Assembly (NCBI RefSeq): GCF_904849725.1
Contig: NC_058522.1
Location: forward strand, 230,863,084 to 230,927,083
Source of the DNA: Hordeum vulgare subsp. vulgare
Lineage: Eukaryota; Streptophyta; Magnoliopsida; Poales; Poaceae
Length of the DNA stretch: 64,000 nt
Direction: 5' to 3'
A program made the translations under genes and the position numbers. How positions within the stretch are numbered: the stretch's first letter is position 1; the number at the start of each line of letters is the position of its first letter. Positions 53,867-64,000 of the stretch are shown one piece after another. Under the pieces are notes generated by a model that searched no databases, had not been told where the DNA came from, and saw nothing but the letters and a program-made list of their open reading frames with translations.

Positions 53867-56800
53867 TGTCACATCCGTGGAACCCTAACCAAGGTTTAGC
53901 ATTCTGCTCATATTTTCTTTGCATTGCATCCAAGAAAATTGCAACAAGAACAAAGTAAGTGGTGAGGGGAAACTCAAAAATCCTAGCCACTTCTCAAATT
54001 CAAAGGAATTATAAACTTATTCAAATCAATGAACCCAAGATGGCCTAAAGAAAAGTTCAACTTTTCTGATAACTCTTGAAAACAAATAAGCAATGAAGGA
54101 AACCATTTCCTTAATACTTTTGGCATTTTAAATAAATGCAAAAGACTACTGGTTTCAAGTTTTAAATTTGAATTCAAAGATATATAGCTTTTCAAATATG
54201 CTGAAAACTTTATGGGTGATTGGAAATATTCCAACTAAACACCCCAGCATTTTTCAAACTATTTATAGTTTTATTGTGAAGCCAAAATAAATGGAAAACA
54301 ATGTCAGTAAATAAAACAGAAACAAAATAGAAGAAAAGAGAAAAGAAAGGCTTACCTTTTATCTGTCGCCGGCCCAGCCCAAGAGGGGCTCCCCGGTCAT
54401 CTTCCTCCTCCTGCCAGTAGGCACAGGGGAAGATGAGCACGACGGCCATCCCCGGCCACCTCCTGCCTGCCTGCTCGCCGCTGGAGGCCTCCAGGAGCGC
54501 CAGCGGGACGCCCCTCAGCCTTCTTCTCCTCCTCCCCTCGGCCTTATCTCCTCCTCTCTCCCTCTCGTTCCCCTCCCCCTCTCGGATCTCTCTCTCCTCG
54601 AAGCTCCGGTCGCCGCCGATTCGTCGCCTCCCGGACCTCCCCGACCCTGCCGTCCGCCTCAGAAGAACCGCCGTGAGCTCCTCTTCCCATTCCCCCTCTT
54701 CCCGATGCCATTTCCCTCCTCTAACCCCGTTAGCGCCGGAGCCCGAAGGTCCTCGTCGCCGGCCATGTCGTTGCCGTCGTTGTGGTACCCCGTTCGCGAG
54801 ACCGAGCTCAGAAATGAGCTCATGGAGCTCTGTAGACGCCGTAGAGCCCCTCTCCCAGCTCGCTAGTGTCCCGAACCACCACTCCCGACGATGCCCGAGC
54901 CGCAGCCGCCGCTGACCTCGTTGCCGGCGTGGATTCCGGTGACCACTTGGTCCAGCTCCTTCCCCTTTGGATGCGGTGCTTCGCTAGCTAGCCGTAGAAC
55001 TATACCACGCCCAAAACCGATGCCTGTAGCGCCGTTTAGCTCAACTCCGACGAGTCCTCCGCCGCGCCCGTGGTCGCCGCCGGCCATATTCCGGTGGGGG
55101 CTGACGTGGTCAGCTAATTAACCCACTAAACAGCCCCCCTAGCCACTGACAGTGGGCCCCAGGGTGGGTCAAACCCCAGTTAGGGGCTGGTCAACTCGGG
55201 GATTAGCCCCTGGTCACTGACCAGTGGACCCCACTGGTCAGGTTTGACCTGGCCCAGCCCCTGTTGACCAGAGACGTCACTGTGATGCAATAAAGGATTT
55301 TCTAATATAAAAATAATTCCAGAACTGTCTAAAATTTCTAAAAATCATAGAAAATAATTTGTAAGTCCAATGAAAATAATTTATATATGAAAAAGTATTA
55401 GAAAAATTCAAGGAATCTGAATATGTCATTTTCAAACATGTTTGAAAACGTTACTGAACCCAAACATATAGATTAATGAATAAGTTAACTCTTATAAATA
55501 CTTTGGATATGGAATTTGGAAATTATTTAAATTCCACTTCAAATGATATGATCAAACATTGTCCAAGTCACAAACCAGCAACCTAACATGTCATTTCCAT
55601 GCATGATTAAAAGCAAGTTGATCTGAGCATCAGGCTGAATCAATTAAAATGGTATTCGAGAATACCTCATTTGAAGTGATATATGAATTTGATTCAAATC
55701 AACTTCAAACCTAATAAATGTTAGCCATAAAAGTATACCACTTTGCATCCTCATGCCATGCTCATGCATCATCCTGTTGCATATGATTGTTATTGATTGA
55801 TGTCATTTCTTTCGGTAGGCTCCGCTCCTCCGGATTCCACCGACTATCCGACCGACGGATATTGTCCCTCCTCTGAGCAACAAGGCAAGCAACCATTTTG
55901 ATCATCCCGATAAACCCCATGTTCTCGCTCCTGCACTTACTTATTGCATTAAGATCAAATGCTTCAAATGCTTTTGCCACGTTAGTTGAACCCACTTCCT
56001 TTGCATGACCTATCCTTGTCACAGTAAATAGCTGAACCTTGCAACCTAGCATACCTGGTAGTTGCTTGAGCCATGATGTGCCTTATCCTGCTATGCATGC
56101 TATGCTTAGAGTTGTGTATGGTCTGTCATCTGGGAGACGAACAGAATTGTGAGAATGTGTTCAGTAAGTAAAGGTTGTGTGTTGAACTTGATTTGGTAAA
56201 GGTACCGGTGAAGGGCTGTCTAGGAGTACATGGAGGGTTGTTTCATTGGAACCGTCCTTAGGAACTGAGTTCCGTGTATGTAATCCAAGACGAGATACTA
56301 CCACATCTGGGCCCTGAAATATGACCCCGCTCGACTTATTAATCGCTTAGTACTCGGTCCAGGAGTTGCAAGTAGTTTCTGGTGTTTATAGTCATGCCGG
56401 AGGCCGTGCATAGCGCTGACCTGCGAGGTGGGCTGTGATGCGGTAGGCAGTGGCACGGTGTACCAAGTGGCACCCGGATGGTGGGCTTGGGAACCCTGCG
56501 CACATCGTTTGGGGTCGTGGCGGAAACCTCGGCCGGACTTCCGTGCGGGTTACCCTCAGATAGGCGATAGACCTGGACTAGGTACTAGTGTGGTTAACGG
56601 TCGTGGCCGACTCCCTCGCTAGGCTTCCGCTTGAAGGTTGCCGAGGTGCATGACGTGCACATGATGATAAGTGGCGAGAGCGTGTGTGACGAAGTACACC
56701 CCTGCAGGGTTATGATCTATTCGAATAGCCGCGTCCGCGGATATGGACTACTTGGAGACATATGTTGTTCATAGATAACTTCAATGTCTACTCATAAAAT

Positions 56801-57883
56801 TGTCAAGATAAGCGTGAGTGTCGTGGACGGCATGTCCGTACGGAGACGGAATGATTCCACGATGGAGTATTGTTGTGGTGTTAGTGGACTCGTGTGCGAG
56901 AAATCAAGTTGTCAAAAATTGTTTTAAAATGTAAGTTGTCTAGCCACGAGTCAAATGCTGGCTTTCCGCATGAAACCCCACAATTCCTTATTGATACATT
57001 GCTTGAGTAGATAGTTATCCTAAAGTCTTGCTGAGTACCTCCGTACTCATGTTTGCTTAATAATTGTTGCAGAGATTGTTAATGACCCTAACGGAGGGTT
57101 CTTCCTAGACATCGACGACGACGAGTAGCTGGTGTCCCAGCTACGATCTGGACCTAGGTTGGGTCTGTAGTATAGTCAGGCCATGTGCCTTCTAGTTTCA
57201 CCTGTCTGTACTCAGACAGTTTTAAACACTTCCGTTGGCTTGTAACTGAATGACTGCTATGATGGGTCGTGAGACCTTTCTGTGTAATATTATGTGTGTG
57301 GCTCTTCCGAGCCTTTTAAATAAAGCTTTATGTTTATGGTTATGTTGTGATGCCATCGATGTATCTATACATATCGGTATGCCATGCGTACGTGTGTCTT
57401 ACTTGATATGTATGGGGTTCGATTACCTAGCCGTAAACTTTAGTAGCACTCCTTACAAGGAAATGCCCCTTTGTGATCAATCGAGCCATGGTAGTTCGCT
57501 ACTGCTCCGGACACATTGGTTGACCGGCGTGTGTCCTTCTTAGCTGCTGTGTTTATCCCCTCTGGGGAAATGTCACGCGATGTAATGGAGTCCTTGTAGC
57601 TTGCTACGACTCGTCTACATTCGCTGGTGACCGACACCTGCTTTGCTGGGTCATGTATGCCTGTCCCTGTGCGGAACTGCCACTTTGGTTTATGACTAGA
57701 CATGTCTATCCGGGTTCTTTGTCATTGGATTGCTAGCGACACAATTGCATACTTGAGTCAAAAGGCGCAAACGTTCCCGGCTAATGTAAGGCTGCAGCCG
57801 TGGGGTTAACCGTGCGTGAGACCGCAAAGGGATGCGATGTGTTACAGGCTGGATTCCTATGGCTTAGGATCGGGGTCCCGACA
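53867..57883 (+). repeat. 3' LTR of the Tekay-like chromovirus (about 4.0 kb)
   Basis: Begins TGTCACATCC after the purine tract TTTTGAGTGGGGGTGAGT and ends CGGGGTCCCGACA at 57883, giving TGTC..GACA inverted ends. Beyond 57883 the sequence matches late Athila LTR. The GC- and CT-rich block (about 54360-55100) resembles promoter/leader DNA. An 11-bp perfect inverted repeat (55217-55241) and A+T-rich stretches (55280-55760) follow. No gene was recognised in these 4 kb. There is no second LTR copy to confirm the limits. Confidence 0.6.
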
Positions 57884-58219
57884 ACGAACGCGAATCATAT
57901 GAACATGATGAAACTAGCATGACAGAAATTCCCGTGTGTCCTCGGGAGCGTTTTTCCTCCTATAAGACTTTGTTCAGGCTTGTCCCTTGCTACAAAAGTG
58001 ATTGGGCCACTTGCTGCACCATTGCTACTACTTGTTACTTGTTACTTTTTGCTCGCTACATTTCACCTCACTACACCATCACTTGTTACCGCTACTTTCA
58101 GTGCCTACAGTTATTACCTTGCTGAAATCCGCTTATCAGAGCCTTCTGCTCCTCGTTGGGTTCGACACTCTTACTTATCGAAAGGACTACGATTGATCCC
58201 CTATACTTGTGGGTCATCA
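57884..58219 (+). repeat. 5' LTR of the Athila-like element, right piece
   Basis: Ends with TACTTATCGAAAGGACTACG and CCCTATACTTGTGGGTCATC, typical of Athila-type LTR ends, 10 bp before the PBS at 58230. Confidence 0.8.
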
Positions 58220-58229
58220 AGACTCTTTC

Positions 58230-58247
58230 TGGCGCCGTTGCCGGGGA
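58230..58247 (+). other. Primer binding site of the Athila-like element
   Basis: TGGCGCCGTTGCCGGGGA, the standard Athila/Triticeae gypsy tRNA-Asp site. Confidence 0.92.
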
Positions 58248-58323
58248 GTGAAGCGCCTTTGGTAAGTGGAAATTGGTAAGGAAACATTTTTATACTGTGC
58301 TGAAATTTATTGTCACTTGTCAC

Positions 58324-59126
58324 TATGGAAACTGTTCCTTTGAGGAGTTTGTTCGGGGTATCTTCACCACTAACGGAAGCACGAGGAGTTGCTCCTCAAC
58401 CTGAGGTACCTACTGAAAATATTTTTATGAAATTCCTTTGGGTATGCTTGAGAAACTGCTGGCTAATCCGTTCACAGGAGATGGATCTTCACATCCAGAC
58501 TTGCATCTAATCTATGTAGATGAAGTTTGTGGTTTATTAAGCTTGCTGGTTTGCCCGAGGATTAGGTAAAGAAGAAAGTCTTTCCTTTATCTTTGAAGGA
58601 TAAGGCGTTGACATGGTATAGGCTATGTGATAATACTGGATCATGGGGCTACAATCGGTTGAAACTGGAATTTCATCAAAAGTTCTATCCTATGCATTTA
58701 GTACATCGTGATCGGAACTTTATTTATAATTTTTGGCCTCGTGACAGGGAAAGCATAGCTCAAGCTTGGGGGAGGCTTAAATCAATTCTATATTCATGCC
58801 CCAATCATGAGCTCTCGAGAGAAATCATCACTCAAAATTTTTATGCTCGGCTTTCTCATGAAGATGGTACCATGCTTGACACTTCTTGTGCCCGTTCTTT
58901 TATGAAGAAGGATATTGATCACAAGTGGAATTTATTGGAGAGAATCAAACGCAACTCTGAAGATTGGGAGCTGGAGGAAGGTAAGGAGTCAGGTATGAAT
59001 TTCCAGTTTGATTGTGTTAGATCTTTTGTTGAGACAAACACTTCTAGAGATTTTAGCGCTAAGTATGGACTTGACTCTGAGATAGTAGCTTCTCTATGTG
59101 AATCTTTTGCTATCATCCTCCTATAG
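58324..59126 (+). pseudogene. Athila gag, decayed
   Basis: ATG at 58324 (METVPLRSLFGVSSPLTEAR). The frame soon breaks (stop near 58510). The conserved gag core resumes at 58593 with KDKALTWYRLCDNTGSWGYN, LKLEFHQKFYPMHLVHRDRN and SCPNHELSREIITQNFYARL, to 59126. Downstream to 59460 the coding trace is fragmentary. Gag assembles the particle; this copy has several lesions. Confidence 0.78.
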
Positions 59127-59462
59127 AAAGCAACATAGCTAAAGCCAATCTAGTTGAGGAGAAAGTCATTGCTTTTAGTGATCCTGTTGTTCCTTGTGCT
59201 TACACTGAGAAACCACCATACCCTGCTCGGATAAAGGATTATTCTAAAGCTCCAACTGTGATACATAGGGGTTACATTAGATCACTTGCACCCCTTGAGG
59301 AGATTAGAGTTGAACCTAGTGTTGCTATTATCAAAGAACTCTTAGCCGAAGACATAGACGGGCATGTTATCAAATTCTGTGAGGACTCGCTAGAATTGCT
59401 AAACCTCACGCGAAAGACAAACACGGACCTGTAGTTGGCCTGCCCGTTGTTTCTGTTAAGAT

Positions 59463-60864
59463 AGGAGATCACTGTTACCATGGTTTATGTGATATGGGAG
59501 CTAGTGTTAGTGCAATACCCCGTTCTCTATATGATGAAATCAAAGATGAGATTGCACCTGCTGAGTTAGAACCCATTGATGTCACTATTACGCTAGCTAA
59601 TAGAGACATTATCTGCCCTCTGGGAATTGTGAGAGACGTAGAAGTCCTGTGTGGTAAGACGAAGTATCCTACTGATTTCCTCGTCCTTGGTACTGCACAA
59701 GATAGCTTTTGTCCCATCATATTCGGTAGACCCTTTCTCAACATTGTCAATGCTCACATTGATTGCATTAAGCAGACTGTCACAGTAAGTTTCGAGGGTG
59801 TGTCTCATGAATTTAACTTCTCCAAGTTTGGAAGACAAACCCATGAAAGAGAGTCGTCTGGTAGAGATGAAATAATTGCTCTTGCCTCTATTGCCGTACC
59901 TCCTACGGATCATTTAGAGCAATATCTGCTTGAGCATGAAAATGATATGCATATGGAGGATAGAGATGAGATAGATAAAAGTGTCTTAGAACAATATCCT
60001 ATTCTCAAGAATAATCTGCATGTTGAACTGCTTGGGGATCCTCCCCCACCAAAGGGTGATCCTGTGTTCGAGCTTAAACAGTTGCCGGATACTCTTAAGT
60101 ATGCATATCTTGATGAGAAGGAGATATATCCTGTCATTATTAGTGCTCTCCTCTCAAAGCGCGAAGAGAAGAAGTTACTAAAAACTCTGAGGAAGCACCG
60201 CGCTGCTATTGGATATACTCTTGATGATCTTAAGGGTATTAATCCTACTCTATGTCAGCACAAGATTAAAACCGATCCTGACTTTAAACCAGTTGCTGAT
60301 CATCAAAGGAGATTAAATCCTAAGATGAAAGAGGTCATTAGAAAAGAAATATTAAAGCTTCTGGAAGCAGGAATCATTTATCCTGTTGCTCATAGTGATT
60401 GGGTAAGTCCAGTACATTGCGTACCTAAGAAGGGAGGTATCACTGTCGTTCCTAATGTTAAGGGTGAACTAATCCCACAAAGGATTATTACCGGCTATAG
60501 AATGGTGATAGACTTCCGGAAACTGAACAAGGCAACCAAGAAAGATCATTATCCTTTGCCGTTTACCGACCAAATGCTAGAAAGGCTATCAAAGCACACA
60601 CACTTCTGCTTTCTAAACGATTATTCAGGTTTCTCGCAGATACCTGTTGCACAATCTGATCAAGAGAAAACCACTTTCACCTGCCCTTTCGGTACCTTTG
60701 CCTATAGACATATGTCTTTTGGCTTATGTAATGCACCTGGCACCTTCCAAAGATGTATGATGGCTATATTCTTTGACTTTTATGAAAAGATCGTCGAGGT
60801 TTTCATGGATGACTTCTCCGGTTACGGGTCTTCCTTTGATGGTTGCCTCAGCAACCTTGATTGA
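59463..60864 (+). pseudogene. Athila protease and reverse transcriptase
   Basis: Protease with DMGASVSAIPRSLYDEI (the Athila type uses D-x-GA) and FCPIIFGRPFLNIVNA. RT follows with ILKLLEAGIIYPVAHSDWVS, YRMVIDFRKLNKATKKDHYP, FLNDYSGFSQIPVAQSDQEK, CPFGTFAYRHMSFGLCNAPG and the catalytic VFMDDFSGYG. TGA at 60862-60864 ends the frame (LSNLD then stop). The residue order is otherwise complete, so this is a single-stop lesion. Confidence 0.87.
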
Positions 60865-63009
60865 GTCTTACAGAGATGCGAAGAAACCAACCTCGTCTTG
60901 AATTGGGAGAAGTGCCACTTTATGGTTAAGGCTAAGGATGATGTAATTGAGAAAATGCCTTTCCCCACAGATATCAGAGGTATACGAAGTTTCCTAGGTC
61001 ATGCTGGTTTCTATAGAAGGTTCATTAAAGACTTCTCTAAGATTTCTAGGCCTCTTACCAACCTCTTGCAGAAGGATGTTCCTTTTGTTTTTGATGAGGA
61101 TTGTGAGGAAGCTTTTGAAATACTTAAGAAGGCATTGATAACCGCACCTATTTCTCAACCACCTGACTGGAACTTGCCCTTTGAAATCATGTGCGACGCT
61201 AGTGATTATGCTGTTTGTGCTATTCTAGGACAAAGAGTTGACAAGAAGTTGAATGTCATTCACTACGCTAGTAAAACTCTAGACAGTGCCCAAAGAAACT
61301 ATGCCACTACGGAGAAGGAATTTTTAGCAGTCGTGTTTGCATGTGAAAAGTTCAGATCTTACATAGTTGACTCCAAAGTCACTATTCACTCTGATCATGC
61401 TGCTATTAAGTACCTCATGGAGAAGAAGGACGCTAAGCCTAGGCTGATCAGATGGGCTCTCCTGCTACATGAATTTGATTTGCACGTCGTTGACCGAAAG
61501 GGTGCTGATAACCCTGTAGCAGATAACTTGTCTAGGCTAGAGAATTTCCTTGATGACCCACTACCTATTGATGACAGCTTTCCTGATGAGCAATTAAATG
61601 TCATCCGCACTTCACTTAGTGCACCGTGGTATGCCGATTATGCAAACTATATCGTGGCCAAATACATACCACCCAGTTTCACCTATCAGCAAAAGAAGAA
61701 ATTCTTCTTTGATTTGAGACACTACTTTTGGGATGATCCTCACCTTTATAAGGAAGGAGTAGATGGTGTTATTAGACGTTGTGTGCCTGAACATGAACAG
61801 GGACAGATCCTGCAGAAGTGTCATTCCGAAGGCTACGGAGGACACCATGCTCGAGATAGAACTGCCCATAAGGTATTGCAATTAGGTTTCTATTGGCCCA
61901 CCCTCTTCAAAGATGCCCGTAAGTTTGTCTTGTCTTGTGACGAATGCCAAAGGATTGGGAACATCAGTAAGCGTCAAGAGATGCCTATGAACTATTCACT
62001 TGTCATTGAACAATTTGATGTCTGGGGCTTTGATTATATGGGACCCTTCCTGAGTTCCAATGGGTACACTCACATCTTAGTTGTTGTGGATTACGTTACT
62101 AAGTGGGTAGAAGCTGTCCCCACTAAAAATGCTCATCACCACACCTCTATTAAGATGCTTAAAGAAGTCATATTCCCAAGATTTGGAGTCCCTAGATACT
62201 TGATAACTGATGGCGGTTCACACTTCATTCATGGTGTTTTCCGCAAGATGCTAGCTAAGTATGATGTCAACCATAGAGTTGCATCTCCTTATCATCCTCA
62301 GTCTAGTGGTCAAGTGGAGTTGAGTAATAGGGAGATCAAGTTGATCCTACAAAAGACCGTCAATAGATCTCGAAAGAACTGGTCTAGCAAACTTGACGAT
62401 GCACTATGGGCTTATAGGACTGCTTATAAGAATCCCATGGGCATGTCACCGTATAAAATGGTTTACGGTAAGGCCTGTAATTTACCTCCTGAGCTGGAAC
62501 ACAAAGCTTAATGGGCAATCAAAGAGCTCAACTTTGATTTCAAACTTGCCGGTGAGAAGCGGTTGTTTGATATCAGCTCGTTAGATGAATGGAGAGCCCA
62601 GGCATATGAGAATGCCAAGTTGTTCAAGGAAAAGGTTAAGAGATGGCACGACAAACGAATACAGAAAAGAGAGTTCAATGTAGGTGATTATGTCTTGCTA
62701 TACAATTCTCGTTTGAGATTCTTTGCAGGCAAGCTTCTCTCTAAACGGGAAGGTCCCTATGTTGTCGAGGAAGTATATCGTTCCGGTGCCATCAAAATCA
62801 ATAACACGGAAGGAAATTTTCCTAGAGTGGTAAATGGGCAAAGAATCAAGCATTACATCTCTGGTACTCCCATAAATGTTGAGACCAATATCATCAATGT
62901 CATAACTCCACAGGAGTACATAAGGGATGTTTATCAGCCTGTTTCAGACCTTGAAAACGAAGATGTATCTGTTTCGGTAAGAAATTGGACTCCAATACTT
63001 TTCCAATAG
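60865..63009 (+). pseudogene. Athila RNase H and integrase
   Basis: After the stop the same frame continues. Between MVK and [20 protein letters not shown] a block of the RT connection seems missing. RNase H has [37 protein letters not shown] and [12 protein letters not shown]. Integrase has a zinc finger ([15 protein letters not shown] ... CDECQRIG), [24 protein letters not shown] and [16 protein letters not shown], with DDE kept. TAA at 62509-62511 interrupts before the C-terminal DYVLLYNSRLRFFAGKLLSK and GPYVVEEVYRSGAIKI, ending at 63009. Confidence 0.87.
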
Positions 63010-63292
63010 GAAATTTCTTCCGTTTTGGAATTTTTGGAAAATTAGAAAAATAAAAAGCAGTCCGGAGAGCGAACGAGGCGGCCACATGCCCTGCCACCGC
63101 CCCTACCCCCTGGTGGCGGAGGGCAAGCTTGTGGGCACCTCGTGTGCCTCCCGGACTCTGTTTTCTTGCGGAGGACTCCTTCTGGCCCAGAAAAATCAAT
63201 ATACAGTCGCCTGAAGGTTTTGATCTCCGTAGCGCGTAGTTTTCCTCTGTTTTTGTTTCGAGCTTGTCGTCTGCCTCAGATTTAGAGCAAAG

Positions 63293-63679
63293 ATGTCTCA
63301 GGAATCTGTTGGGGAGAATGATCTTCACCAAGTTCATGAGGAAGTAGATGCTGATCTGAAAAGAGTAGAACTCACAGAAGCCAGGGACCAAGCTAAGGAG
63401 AAAACCCAAGATAGGGAGGAAGTTCAACCTATGTTCAACATTGAAGACGTTGAAGGAGTAGATTTTCTCCAACCCTTCCTCCACGTGGTGTGTCCATCCT
63501 TGATTGAACTCTTGAGGTTTTGCGAAACAACTCGTGCTCCCAATATTTCTCTTTCTCGTGAAGTTGTTTTGCTGGAAAACCATGTCACAGATCTCAAAGG
63601 TATGAATCGAAGATTGATAGCTCTTTTGGAATCAAAGGCGACAACAACACCACCATCACCACCAAAGGAAGGCAACTAA
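63293..63679 (+). CDS. Small post-pol ORF of the Athila-like element
   Basis: An intact 128-codon frame from ATG 63293 (MSQESVGENDLHQVHEEVDA). It is rich in charged residues with a heptad-like central region and a C-terminal LENHVTDLKGMNRRLIALLE coiled coil. It lies in the long stretch between pol and the 3' LTR, where Athila elements may carry an extra ORF. No membrane segment or known domain is seen. It could be a remnant of a longer ORF. Expression is not known. Confidence 0.4.
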   Translation: MSQESVGENDLHQVHEEVDADLKRVELTEARDQAKEKTQDREEVQPMFNIEDVEGVDFLQPFLHVVCPSLIELLRFCETTRAPNISLSREVVLLENHVTDLKGMNRRLIALLESKATTTPPSPPKEGN

Positions 63680-64000
63680 GCATTGGTATGGGCAATCCGC
63701 TTGGCTTCTGCCAAGCTTGGGGGAGTTGCCCTGGTATCGTATCACCTTTATATCTTTTGCTTTTACCTTTGTTTTAGTTCTTTCCTTTTCAGTTTTTATT
63801 TCTTCTTTTAGAGGAATAAGTCTTTAGTTTTTAGTTTGAGTCTTTTGGTTTTGTGTCTCCCCCTATGTATTCGAGCTTACGAGCTATATAATAAAGAGTG
63901 TCTCGGTTAAGGGCTTTGCTTTGTGCCATGATCAAAGAGTATGAAAAGAATGATGGCATGAAAGATCATGAGACGATCTTATGGAAAGTGATAACTTCAC
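63680..64000 (+). other. Athila 3' internal region, continues past the window
   Basis: Contains CCAAGCTTGGGGGAG near 63711, the plus-strand counterpart of the motif in the left Athila-like piece (about 796-854). Then T-rich DNA without a gene. The 3' LTR is not reached. Confidence 0.5.

Larger units (their letters stand above)
51871..57883 (+). mobile_element. Tekay-like chromovirus, 5'-truncated, inside the Athila LTR
   Basis: Begins inside RNase H, then integrase with chromodomain, then one LTR (53867-57883). The 5' LTR, gag, protease and RT are absent. The left edge joins Athila LTR sequence without an LTR terminus, so it arose by deletion and not by a clean insertion. One frame spans 51895-53958, with stops at 51955, 52363, 52642 and about 52702. 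Confidence 0.75.
51747..64000 (+). mobile_element. Athila-lineage gypsy element, 5' part and pol
   Basis: Plus strand. The 5' LTR starts TGATACGTCCATTTTGCATC at 51747 and ends GGGTCATCA at 58219. It is followed by PBS TGGCGCCGTTGCCGGGGA (58230-58247, tRNA-Asp type), gag, protease-RT, RNase H-integrase, a small ORF and a 3' untranslated stretch that runs off the window. A truncated Tekay-like chromovirus lies inside the LTR. It inserted into Tat-1 RT; the left flank is TAAAT (51742-51746). Pol is close to intact but has two stops and a short gap. Confidence 0.85.

Noticed and set aside
54433..54915. 160-codon Ser/Pro/Arg-rich frame in the Tekay LTR
   Set aside because: It lies in a CT-rich promoter/leader-like stretch and has low complexity and no homology signal.

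Overview
The window looks like intergenic DNA from a large grass genome, most likely Triticeae (wheat, Aegilops or barley group). The reasons are one TCP transcription-factor gene in 64 kb, a nested pile of LTR retrotransposons, Stowaway-like MITE sequence, and plant PBS types (TGGTATCAGAGCC and TGGCGCCGTTGCC). Nothing bacterial or organellar was seen. Family names such as Maximus, Athila, Tat and Tekay are assigned by motif recognition, not by a database search.

Left part (1-13.8 kb). A minus-strand Athila-like non-coding gypsy piece ends at 2712. It abuts the 3' third of a plus-strand SIRE/Maximus-like Copia (2713 to about 6890) with a decayed post-pol ORF and one LTR. A DNA-transposon remnant follows: a NAM-associated C-terminal gene fragment, a 116-bp tandem repeat and a terminal-repeat-like end at 8053. 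The only clear host gene is a class I TCP transcription factor on the minus strand (CDS 8745-9974). Its first ATG is at 9974; the longer open frame upstream begins at a GTG. About 3.5 kb of promoter and intergenic DNA follows, with small repeats and transposon scraps.

Right part (13.8-64 kb) is a stack of insertions. A plus-strand Copia (about 13.83-16.85 kb) is cut after integrase by a minus-strand Tat gypsy, 'Tat-1', which starts at 16849. Tat-1 pol is split inside RNase H by a minus-strand Maximus-like Copia (25269-50942, 5-bp TSD ATAGG). That Copia is split inside gag by a second minus-strand Tat gypsy, 'Tat-2' (33033-47336, TSD TTGAG). The far side of Tat-1 RT is broken at 51746 by a plus-strand Athila-like element that runs off the window. 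The Athila 5' LTR holds a 5'-truncated Tekay-like chromovirus (about 51871-57883) with a proposed 4-kb LTR.

All elements carry stops, frameshifts or deletions, so none looks autonomous. Most stops whose original codon can be guessed are explained by C-to-T changes, as expected for heavily methylated repeats. Three regulatory layouts stand out. First, both SIRE-like Copias carry element-specific palindromes (GCGGTASTACCGC in one, CGGACGTCCG in the other) in the LTR upstream of the TATA box, and again upstream of the post-pol ORF. Second, both Tat elements carry a spliced antisense ORF with its own promoter, and hairpin repeats sit in the same intron of each. Third, both Tat elements have long tandem arrays between the antisense ORF and integrase.
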